Shown here: positions 30,051-37,800 of the stretch, one piece after another
How the letters are laid out: every line of letters starts with the position of its first letter
How positions within the stretch are numbered: the stretch's first letter is position 1
Assembly: GCA_902799185.1 (NCBI GenBank)
Contig: CADBZO010000002.1
Span: 1 to 44,969 of the forward strand
Source of the DNA: an uncultured Bacteroidales bacterium
Lineage (GTDB): Bacteria > Bacteroidota > Bacteroidia > Bacteroidales > Paludibacteraceae
DNA: 44,969 nucleotides
Direction of reading: 5' to 3'
Position numbers and translations under genes: made by a program
The notes under the pieces: generated by a model
Seen by the model: the letters and a program-made list of their open reading frames with translations, nothing else
What the model was told of the DNA's origin: nothing
The model's database searches: none

Positions 30051-30494
30051 TTACTCAGCTACTACGTTCAGCTTGATGTCAGCTTTTACCTCACGATGGA
30101 GACGAGCCTGTGCGGTGTACTCACCGAGTTGCTTGATCGGCTCAGCGATGGTGATCACCTTCTTGTCGATCAGGATCTCCTGTGCTTTGAGTGCGTCAGA
30201 GATGTTCTGGGTGGTAACGGTACCGAAGATTTTGCCGTCCTCGTTGGCTTTCACCTTGAGTTCGATAACTGTCTCAGCGAGTTTAGCCTCCAGAGCCTGA
30301 GCGTCAGCCAGAATCTTAGCGGCTTTGTGAGCCTGCTGTTTGAGGTTCTCGGCGAGCTGTTTCTTGTTGCTCTCGTTCGCGATGATAGCTATCTTCTGCG
30401 GGAGAAGGTAGTTACGTCCGTAGCCGTCACGTACTTTTACGATGTCGTTCTTGAAACCGAGGTTTGCAAGGTCTTGAATCAGAATTACTTCCAT
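30051..30494 (-). CDS. rplI: 50S ribosomal protein L9
   Basis: 147 residues, two domains joined by a long helix. MEVILIQDLANLGFKNDIVK and VRDGYGRNYLLPQKIA are the N-terminal rRNA-binding signature; the C-terminal part (VTTQNISDALKAQEILIDKK) is typical. The frame is open five codons further upstream, but MEVILIQDL at 30494 is the canonical start. Third gene of the rpsF-rpsR-rplI operon. Confidence 0.97.
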   Translation of the reverse strand: MEVILIQDLANLGFKNDIVKVRDGYGRNYLLPQKIAIIANESNKKQLAENLKQQAHKAAKILADAQALEAKLAETVIELKVKANEDGKIFGTVTTQNISDALKAQEILIDKKVITIAEPIKQLGEYTAQARLHREVKADIKLNVVAE

Positions 30495-30526
30495 AATTTT
30501 TCCTTTCAATTAAGTCGGTTAAACAA

Positions 30527-30793
30527 TTATTTCATCATGTCGGTTACGTAAGGCAGCAGCGCGAGGTGGCGTGCTTTCTTAACGGCCTGAGCAACTTTGC
30601 GCTGGAACTTCAGAGAGGTACCGGTGATGCGGCGGGGCAGGATCTTGCCTTGCTCGTTGAGGAACTTCTTGAGGAACTCAGGATCTTTGTAATCGATGTA
30701 CTTGATGCCGGATTTCTTGAAACGGCAGTACTTTTTCTTTTTCTGGTCCGTGCCTTGCGGAGTCAGATAGCGGATTTCGTCATTCTGTGCCAT
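30527..30793 (-). CDS. rpsR: 30S ribosomal protein S18
   Basis: 88 residues. [20 protein letters not shown] and [20 protein letters not shown] are the S18 signature. It binds S6 and sits on the 30S platform. It starts 2 bases after the S6 stop. The Cys in YCRF is a leftover of a possible zinc site in some S18 proteins. Confidence 0.98.
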   Translation of the reverse strand: MAQNDEIRYLTPQGTDQKKKKYCRFKKSGIKYIDYKDPEFLKKFLNEQGKILPRRITGTSLKFQRKVAQAVKKARHLALLPYVTDMMK

Positions 30794-30795
30794 GA

Positions 30796-31149
30796 TTAAG
30801 CCTCCTCTTCATTTTGTTTTTTACCTTTGCCACGACGCTTCTCGGCATACTCGAAAGCGTACTTGTCAAGACGCGTTGTCAGGAAGCGGATCACACGCTC
30901 ATCACGACGGAACTCGGTCTCGAGGGTAGCGATAACAGCGGGCTCTGCATCAAACTGCAGGATGAAATAGAAGCCCGAATTTTTACCTTGGATAGGGTAA
31001 GCGAGTTGCTTGAGACCCCACTCCTCACGATTCAGGATGGTACCGCCATTCTGGGTGAGAAGATTCTCGAATTTTTCTACTGCCTCCTTTGTCTGCGGCT
31101 CAGACAAAACGGGTGTCAGAACGAAGGCAGTTTCATAATGATTTACCAT
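30796..31149 (-). CDS. rpsF: 30S ribosomal protein S6
   Basis: 117 residues. Recognised by [40 protein letters not shown] and [16 protein letters not shown]. The C-terminal tail is Lys/Glu-rich ([15 protein letters not shown]). S6 with S18 is known to bind and repress its own leader in several bacteria, and a candidate structure precedes the gene here. Confidence 0.98.
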   Translation of the reverse strand: MVNHYETAFVLTPVLSEPQTKEAVEKFENLLTQNGGTILNREEWGLKQLAYPIQGKNSGFYFILQFDAEPAVIATLETEFRRDERVIRFLTTRLDKYAFEYAEKRRGKGKKQNEEEA

Positions 31150-31187
31150 TGTAGTAAATTGTTAATTAAAATAGGTTAATAAATATT

Positions 31188-31225
31188 TACCGGATTTTCC
31201 GGATAAGCCGGATATTCCGGGTATT
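31188..31225 (-). promoter_or_regulatory. Candidate S6:S18 leader hairpin
   Basis: In the rpsF leader the minus strand has four CCGG blocks that fold as an outer stem (TACCCGGA with TCCGGTA, one bulged C) and an inner CCGG-CTTAT-CCGG. The known S6:S18 leader motif uses an exposed CCG; whether this is the same motif needs a covariance search. Confidence 0.5.
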
Positions 31226-31251
31226 TACGCGCACTGCGCGAAAAAAGCGTG

Positions 31252-31282
31252 CAAAGTTACAACTTTTTATTGAAATGACCAA
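31252..31282 (-). promoter_or_regulatory. Promoter of the rpsF operon
   Basis: Minus strand: TTG (31280-31282), 20 bases, TAACTTTG (31252-31259), giving a leader of about 95 nt before the S6 ATG. Confidence 0.85.
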
Positions 31283-31283
31283 A

Positions 31284-31318
31284 AAAAAACGCCAAAAAAT
31301 GCAAATTTTGGCGTTTTT
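31284..31318 (-). terminator. Terminator of efp
   Basis: ACGCCAAAA (31289-31297) pairs with TTTTGGCGT (31306-31314), with T-runs on both strands, so it may also work in the plus direction. It lies just upstream of the rpsF -33 element. Confidence 0.8.
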
Positions 31319-31341
31319 GTCATCTCAACGTGCGTTTTTTA

Positions 31342-31905
31342 TCAACGAACGCGCTCGCAATACGAGCCATCGCGGGTATCTACGCGTACGATCTCACCCT
31401 CGTTGATGAAGAGGGGTACGCGGATCTCTGCGCCGGTCTCCAGCGTAGCGGGTTTGAGTGTGTTGGTAGCGGTATCGCCCTTCAGACCCGGCTCGGTATA
31501 GGTGACAGCGAGCTCCACCTTGGTAGGCAGTTCGGCGAAGAGAATAGTGTCGGTGGAAGCGTCGGAAACTACATCGCAGGTCATACCCTCTTTGAGGAAA
31601 TCGACACCGGTGATGAGGTCATGTGCGATAGGCACTTGCTCGAAGGTCTCGTTGTTCATGAAGATGTAGTCGGCACCCTCTTTGTAGAGGTACTGGTAGG
31701 GACGACGCTCCACGCGAACGTCCTCCAGCTTCTCACCGATATTGAAGCGGCGCTCGAGCACGCGGCCGTCCACTACATCTTTGAATTTAACACGCATAAT
31801 TGTGTTACCCTTACCCGGCTTAACGTGGAGGAACTCAATTACGAAATACAGACGGCCGTCCATGCGGATGCATACGCCATTTTTGATGTCTTGACTGTTG
31901 ATCAT
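31342..31905 (-). CDS. efp: Translation elongation factor P
   Basis: 187 residues, three beta-barrel domains. EF-P rescues ribosomes stalled at polyproline. The tip loop HVKPGKGNTIMRVKFKDV carries a Lys at position 32 where other EF-Ps have a modified Lys or Arg; no modification enzyme gene is in the window. The C-terminal GAEIRVPLFINEGEIVRVDT is the family signature. It has its own divergent promoter shared with marC. Confidence 0.98.
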   Translation of the reverse strand: MINSQDIKNGVCIRMDGRLYFVIEFLHVKPGKGNTIMRVKFKDVVDGRVLERRFNIGEKLEDVRVERRPYQYLYKEGADYIFMNNETFEQVPIAHDLITGVDFLKEGMTCDVVSDASTDTILFAELPTKVELAVTYTEPGLKGDTATNTLKPATLETGAEIRVPLFINEGEIVRVDTRDGSYCERVR

Positions 31906-31952
31906 AAAATCATTTACTATTTAATAATTTACCATTTTTTCATTTTTCGGCG

Positions 31953-31983
31953 CAAAATTACTAAAAAATTTGCACATATGCAA
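31953..31983 (-). promoter_or_regulatory. Promoter of efp
   Basis: Minus strand: TTG (31981-31983) extended as TTGCATATG, 20 bases, TAATTTTG (31953-31960). The -33 region overlaps the marC -33 region. Confidence 0.85.
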
Positions 31984-32000
31984 GAAATTTTGTAATTTTG
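31970..32000 (+). promoter_or_regulatory. Promoter of marC
   Basis: TTG (31970-31972), 20 bases, TAATTTTG (31993-32000), 22 bases before the marC ATG. With the efp promoter it shares the near-palindrome TTGCACATATGCAA (31970-31983). Confidence 0.85.
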
Positions 32001-32022
32001 CACTCTAAATTGACAAAATCCT

Positions 32023-32634
32023 ATGGAATCGTTGCAGAATTTTTTCGGGGCAGTAGATTTTTGGCAGGTAGTTTCGTCGTTTATCTTCCTGATAGCCATC
32101 ATCGACCCGTTTGGTAATATCCCGATTACTATCTCGTTGCAGAAGAAGGGTGTGAAGATCTCTCCGATACGTGTATGTCTGGCGAGTTGGATTATCCTCA
32201 TGGCGTTTCTGTTCATGGGGGAGTGGATTCTGAAGCTGTTCGGCGTGCAGATAGAGTATTTCGCCATAGCCGGAGGATTTGTGATTTTCCTGATGGCGCT
32301 GGAGATGATACTGGATGTGACTATTTTCCAGAACGACAGGCTGGAGGGTGAGATGGCCGGCGGCGGTTCGATCGTCCCGCTGGCCTTTCCGATGTACGCC
32401 GGTCCCGGAGCCTTCACGGCGCTGCTCGCCATCACGGCGGAGTACTCGATAGCGAGTCTGTGCATATCGCTGTTGCTGTGTATCGCCGTGTTGTATCTGG
32501 TGCTGATCGGTACCAACTGGCTCACCAAGTACCTGGGTCCGACGGCGCTGTATATCATTCGTAAGTTCTTCGGTATCATCGTACTGGCTATTGCCTGCAA
32601 GCTGATGTTCGGCAATCTGGCGATGGTGTTCTGA
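32023..32634 (+). CDS. MarC family integral membrane protein
   Basis: 203 residues with six hydrophobic segments, matching the MarC/UPF0056 family. IIDPFGNIPITISLQKKGVK and VPLAFPMYAGPGAFTALLAI are the two repeat blocks of that family. Function is unknown; an early role in multiple antibiotic resistance has not been confirmed for MarC. It has its own promoter, and about 200 bases of structured non-coding DNA follow. Confidence 0.92.
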   Translation: MESLQNFFGAVDFWQVVSSFIFLIAIIDPFGNIPITISLQKKGVKISPIRVCLASWIILMAFLFMGEWILKLFGVQIEYFAIAGGFVIFLMALEMILDVTIFQNDRLEGEMAGGGSIVPLAFPMYAGPGAFTALLAITAEYSIASLCISLLLCIAVLYLVLIGTNWLTKYLGPTALYIIRKFFGIIVLAIACKLMFGNLAMVF

Positions 32635-32662
32635 TAATTTTAAGAAAAAAAACAAAGATAAA

Positions 32663-32786
32663 CCCTTTTGAATGCTTTTGAGCTTCGCTCTCGCGTACTT
32701 TGCTGCTAAAAACTCCCCGCAAGCAAGCTTTCGGATAGTTTTTACCACCAAACTCCGCAACTCTACGAGTAAAAGCCTTCAAAAGC
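32663..32786. ncRNA. Candidate structured RNA with a four-way-junction fold
   Basis: Outer arms TTTTGAATGCTTTT (32666-32679) and AAAAGCCTTCAAAA (32771-32784) pair at 13 of 14 positions. Inside are three hairpins: GAGC-TTC-GCTC (32680-32690), TAAAAACT/AGTTTTTA (32707-32714 with 32737-32744), and ACTC-TAC-GAGT (32760-32770). The first and third touch the outer stem directly. No supported gene covers 32635-32838; no standard promoter for rpiB was found there. Confidence 0.5.
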
Positions 32787-32838
32787 AAAACATAAAAAAC
32801 ATTGCCAATTCAAATCGAGTAATTGACGATTTATAATT

Positions 32839-33288
32839 ATGAAATCATTTTCGGAAATGAGCATCGCGATGGCGAGTGACCACGCGGGCTATGCGCTCAA
32901 ACAGAAAGTGCAGTTGTTCCTGGAGGACAATGGTGCGCATGTAAAGGATTTTGGTTGTTACAGCGAGGAGAGCTGCGACTATCCGGATTTTGCGCATCCG
33001 TTGGCCGAGGCGGTGGAGAAAGGCGAGTACGAGTTCGGTATCGTCATCTGCTCCACGGGTAACGGCATCTGTATGACGGCGAACAAGCATCAGGGAGTAC
33101 GTGCCGCTTTGTGCTGGGATACCAAGTTGGCGGAGTTGGCGCGTGCGCATAACAACGCGAATGTGTTAGGTCTGCCGGCCAATTTCATCTCCGCGCCAAA
33201 GGCGCTGGATATCGTGCGCACCTTCTTCCAGACGGATTTCGAAGGCGGTCGTCATGAGCGTCGTGTTAACAAGATCGCGCTGCATTAA
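32839..33288 (+). CDS. rpiB: Ribose-5-phosphate isomerase B (RpiB/LacAB family)
   Basis: 149 residues. Interconverts ribose 5-phosphate and ribulose 5-phosphate in the pentose phosphate pathway. ASDHAGYALKQKVQLFLED is the phosphate-binding start, and GIVICSTGNGICMTANKHQG carries the active-site Cys. NNANVLGLPANFISAPKALD is also typical. An internal ATG at 32857 (MSIAMASDHAG) is an alternative start. It overlaps the radical SAM gene by 35 bases. Confidence 0.95.
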   Translation: MKSFSEMSIAMASDHAGYALKQKVQLFLEDNGAHVKDFGCYSEESCDYPDFAHPLAEAVEKGEYEFGIVICSTGNGICMTANKHQGVRAALCWDTKLAELARAHNNANVLGLPANFISAPKALDIVRTFFQTDFEGGRHERRVNKIALH

Positions 33289-34234
33289 CGCGCTGCGGTG
33301 CTATGCCGGTTATGCGCTGAGTTTCTTCGGCGCGGTACGGGTACGGCACCGGCCGGTGTTCGTATCGGTCGAACCGGCATCGCTGTGTCAGTTACGGTGT
33401 CCGGAATGCCCTGTGGGTAGCCAATCTCCCCTCCCACCCACCTACTCCGGGGAGCGAAGGACACCGTTTATGACACGCGAGGTGTGGGTGCGCGTACTGG
33501 CGCAGACAGCGCGGTGGGCACACACGATGCAGTTCTATTTTCAGGGCGAGCCGCTGCTGAACAGCGACCTGCCACGGATGATTAGCGAGGCGCATGAGGC
33601 GGGGCTGTTCACCATCGTCAGCACCAATGCGCAGGCGATGACGGAGGCGACGGCGCAAGCGTTGGTGGGAGCCGGGCTGGACCGGATCATCGTCTCCATG
33701 GACGGGATGACCCAGGAGAGCTATTCGGCTTACCGCGTAGGCGGGAGCGTGGAGAAATGCAAGCAGGCGCTGCGATGGCTGCGTGAGGCGAAAGAACGGG
33801 CGGGCAGCCGTATCGTCATCGAGCTGCAATGCCTGCGCCTGCGTACGAACGAAAAAGATTGGGGCGCGCTTACGCGCGCGTACAAGCGCTTAGGCGCAGA
33901 CAGACTGGTGCTCAAGACGGCGCAGCTGTATGACTATGCGGAGGGCCACCCCCTAATGCCCACCGACCGGCGGTACAGCCGGTATATACCAGATGCGGAC
34001 GGACGTTACCACCGCCGCCGGAGAGGGAAAGGGTGCCTGCGCGTGTGGAGCGGGGTGGTAGTGACGACCGAGGGCGAGGTGTTGCCCTGTTGTTATGACA
34101 AAGGACACGCCCATGCCTACGGTAACATCCTGGAGAAGCCGATGGAAGAGCTCTTCGGAAGCGAAAAAGCGAATGCCTTCCGTCGTGCGGCGTTACGCGA
34201 GGAACCCGAGATATGCAAGGAATGCTGGAGATAA
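33254..34234 (+). CDS. Radical SAM protein with SPASM-like C-terminus
   Basis: 326 residues. The 4Fe-4S cluster motif is CQLRCPEC (Cys45, 49 and 52), and QFYFQGEPLLN and IIVSMDGMTQESY match the radical SAM barrel. The C-terminal cysteines in GKGCLRVWSG, LPCCYDKGH and ICKECWR suggest a second cluster (SPASM type). The substrate is unknown. A Ser/Pro-rich stretch after the Cys motif (GSQSPLPPTYSGERRTPF) seems repeat-derived. It overlaps rpiB by 35 and the next gene by 22 bases, so the operon is tightly coupled. Confidence 0.88.
   Translation: MSVVLTRSRCINALRCYAGYALSFFGAVRVRHRPVFVSVEPASLCQLRCPECPVGSQSPLPPTYSGERRTPFMTREVWVRVLAQTARWAHTMQFYFQGEPLLNSDLPRMISEAHEAGLFTIVSTNAQAMTEATAQALVGAGLDRIIVSMDGMTQESYSAYRVGGSVEKCKQALRWLREAKERAGSRIVIELQCLRLRTNEKDWGALTRAYKRLGADRLVLKTAQLYDYAEGHPLMPTDRRYSRYIPDADGRYHRRRRGKGCLRVWSGVVVTTEGEVLPCCYDKGHAHAYGNILEKPMEELFGSEKANAFRRAALREEPEICKECWR
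33430..33470. repeat. GC-rich repeat-like stretch in the radical SAM gene
   Basis: CTCCGGGGAGCGAAGGAC shares GGGGAGCGAAGGA with the element next to tRNA-Ser (20399-20424). In frame it reads TYSGERRTP directly after the cluster motif. Confidence 0.5.
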
Positions 34235-34851
34235 AAGTTTTTGAGTTCGGTTCGTTCGGCACCAACACCTACGTGGTGAGTGACCGGAGCGGGAATGTGC
34301 TGCTGGTGGATCCGGCTTGCTCCAACGGCTATGAACGGCAGGTACTGCACCGGTATATCGACTCCCTGCGCGGTCCGGAAGGACGGCAGACGGTGGTGAT
34401 AGCCGCCACCCACGGCCATCTGGATCATCTGTGGGGAGCACGGTGGGCTTGCGAACAGTGGGGCGGGGCGGTGCTGATGCACGCGAAAGACCACCCGCTC
34501 GCCGAAGCCATGCAGCGGCAGTACGAACTCTTCGGCATCCCGATGCAGGCACAGCCATTCCCCTTAGCGGACTTGCAGCAGGCTGTATTGCCCGAAGGAG
34601 AGGTGTACCGGTTTGAGGTCATAGAGACCCCCGGTCACACGCCGGGAGGCGTCTGCCTCTATTGGAAAGACGAGCAGGTCCTGCTCTCCGGCGACACGCT
34701 GTTCCGCATGGGGTACGGCCGGACCGATCTGCCCGGCGGGAATACAGGGCAGCTGATAGAATCCTTGGAGCGTCTGTTCCTGCTCCCTCCGGAGACCTGC
34801 GTGTATCCCGGTCACGGCGAGCGCACCACGATAGGCGAGGAGAGAAGATAA
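34213..34851 (+). CDS. Metallo-beta-lactamase-fold hydrolase (glyoxalase II-like)
   Basis: 212 residues. Metal-binding motif THGHLDHLWG, then ETPGHTPGGVCLYW, LLSGDTLFRMGYGRTDLPGG and YPGHGERTTIGEE give the full set of His/Asp ligands. The substrate is probably a thioester such as S-lactoylglutathione or a related one. It starts at 34213 or at the ATG 9 bases later. Its stop is followed at once by the tamB ATG. Confidence 0.93.
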   Translation: MQGMLEIKVFEFGSFGTNTYVVSDRSGNVLLVDPACSNGYERQVLHRYIDSLRGPEGRQTVVIAATHGHLDHLWGARWACEQWGGAVLMHAKDHPLAEAMQRQYELFGIPMQAQPFPLADLQQAVLPEGEVYRFEVIETPGHTPGGVCLYWKDEQVLLSGDTLFRMGYGRTDLPGGNTGQLIESLERLFLLPPETCVYPGHGERTTIGEERR

Positions 34852-37800
34852 ATGAAACGGGTACTGTACATAGTAGCGGTTCTGGCAGTCAGCCTGCTGT
34901 TGGTAGGCGGAATGCTTGTGGCGGCTCTTACCAGTGATGCGGTGGAGACGGCGGCGGTGCGGCTGGCGGCGGAAGAATTGTCGCGCGCGTTAGGTACGCA
35001 TGCAACCGTAGAAGCCGTAGAGTACCGTTTCCCGGCACGGATAGCCGTCAAAGGGGTGTATATTGAGGACCGGCAGCAGGACACGCTGCTCTATGCCGGC
35101 GAGCTGTATGCCCATTTCCGTCCGCTGTCGCTGCGGCGTAACGAGATCCGTTTCAGCCATGTACGGCTGAGCGACGTGGTGGCGAATATTTACCGGCTGC
35201 CCGATTCGACCTGGAACTACACGTTCCTCCTGCCTCCCCCCAGCGAGAAGAAGACCAAGAGCGACCCGCTCCGGAGCCTGATAGCCGTGCAGGATGTGCG
35301 GCTGGACCATATCCGGGTGCGATACGAGGATTTGAATGCCGAGTTGAGTCACGCCGTGATGGACCTGAACCATCTGAGCAGCGAGGAGCTGGATGCGCAG
35401 ATAGGCGACTGGTCGATGCGGATGACGAAGAGCAACAGCAGTGAGGTGTTCGAGGTGCAATCCGTCCGTGCCCGTATGATATGGAATGACACGCTGGTGG
35501 CTTTTCCTACCCTGACGGCTTCGCTGCCCCATTCGCGTCTCGACTTAGGCGGAGTGGAGCTGCGGTTTCCGGACAGGGACACGCTCTCTTTGAGCCGGTC
35601 GGCTCATGAGATTCTCTTTGCCCTGACGTTCCATGAGGCTACGTTAGTGCCGTCCGACCTGGCGCTGTTCGTGCCCCGGGTAGCGCGACTGAACAAGCCG
35701 GTCTCGCTCAACGGCGCAGTAGGAGGTACGCTCGACTCCCTTTATTTCGACGATATATCCATCCTGTATGACAAGCAGCCCCTGCTGAGCGGCAGTATCT
35801 CGGCGGTAGGTCTGCCGGATCTCAATAACCCGTATCTCCGCGCCAACCTGACGGATCTGCAGACCAATGCCACGCGGCTGCAGGATTTCCTGTCCCGTCT
35901 GTACGGCAGGCCTGTCAAGCTGCCGAAGGAGGTGCACCGTTTAGGTACCATCCGTTACCGTGGCTTAGCAGAGGGACGGCTGCACGACCTGTCGCTGCAC
36001 GGCGCGTTCCGGACAGCGCTGGGTACGATTACTACCGACGGCTCTTTCCGCTCCGACTCGTTATACGAGCATATGGACTACGACGCCCGTATCGTAGGCC
36101 GCCGTTTCCGGCTGGGACGGATGATAGACCATGCGCCACTCGCCTCCGTGACACTCGATTTCAGCAGCAAAGGCCAGATCTTCAACCCGGAGGACGGCGA
36201 GACGGAGGTACACGGCGATATCAAAGCGCATATCCGCCAGCTGACGTATAACCACTACACTTATAATGACCTGCATCTCAACGGCCGCTACGATCCGAAC
36301 CGGTACGAGGGACGGTTTGATATCCATGACCCGCACCTGACGATGGCTTTCGACGGCGTGGTGAACATGCGGGATGTCAATCCCGAGATGAACTTCAACC
36401 TCCGCTGCTCGCACTTCGACACGGAGCCTTTTTATTCCGATCATTCGAAGCCGCAAGCTCCGGTGCGAACCTCTTTCGCCTTGGCGGTTGACATGAACGG
36501 CTCGGAGACCGACCGCATGAGCGGTTATCTGGTGTTGGACTCGCTGTTCGTAGCCACCCGTCAGGACTCGATTCTGATGAAACAGCTCACGCTGCTGGCG
36601 TCCGGCGAGGTAGGACATAAGAAATCCTTCACCCTGCGCTCCGACTATCTCTCCGCACAGCTGGACGGCGTGTTCCGGTACCGGGATATAGTGCCGGCTT
36701 TCCAGCATATGATTCATCACTATCTGCCTTCCGCCGTACCGGCTCCGAGGAGCGAGTGGCTCCCCGTGTCGTTCAGCCTCCGTGCGGACGGTCAGCGGCT
36801 TAGGGATATACAGCGTCTCTATACGGCGCCTGTCACGTTGAGCGACCACCCTTCTTTCACCGCCGAGACGCGGATAGAGGCGGGCGAGGAGCCGCTGATG
36901 AACATGCGTTTCTTTGCGCCCGGCGTCCGTGCCGGCGGCACTCCTCTGCATGACCTGACTCTGACGCTTAACACGATAGACACGCTCCGCCACGGGGAGG
37001 GCTCCGGTCTGGCGCTCTCTGTCTCGGGCGAGGCGATGCAGATGCACACCGTCTTCTCCGCACTGGCCTATCGGGACACCCTGCTGACACATGTCACCCT
37101 ACGCCAGCAAGCCGTGATGGACGAGATGCTGCCGGAGGGGTGGCGGAATCTCTCGCCGCGCGAGTTGCAGCGGGCCTTGAGTTCGGACCTCACTTTCCGC
37201 GAGCGGCAGCGTGCTCTCTTGGCAGCGCAACGCGCCGGAAACTACGGAGGCGACATCCGTTCTGTCACCCGTTTCATGCGGTATAACCACCGTCCGCTGA
37301 TTGATTTCCATCTCATGCCCAGTACGCTTCTGCTCAAAGACTCGGTCTATACCCTCTCCGAGAGCCGCGTGACCTACTGCGCGGCAGACACGACTGTAGC
37401 GGTAGATCATTTCAATTTCGAGGGCGGCGGTCAGCACCTGCGTATCCACGGTCTGGCTTCCCGTCGGGCGAGTGACACCCTGGAGGTGGATCTGCAGAAG
37501 ATCAATGCCGCGTATGTGGTGCCGTTCATTCTGCCGGTACAGACCATCATGTTCAACGGTCTGCTGACCGGAGCGGCGAAGATTCACAACGTGTTCACCC
37601 ATCCGCAGATAGAGACACAGATACATATTGACTCGATGGGTCTGAATAACACGCTCTTCGGCGACGCCGAGGTGAATCTGTCCATCACCGACTCGCTTGC
37701 TTTCCACGCAGACGTGCAGGGGGAGAAGCACCGTGTCGTGGCGTTGGACGGCAAGGCGCTTTTTGACGGCTCCGGCGTGTGGGAGCTGGACATGCAGGCG

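Noticed and set aside
32588-32788. Small open frames across the rpiB upstream region
   Set aside because: They overlap on both strands, have no promoter or family features, and the region folds as a structured element.
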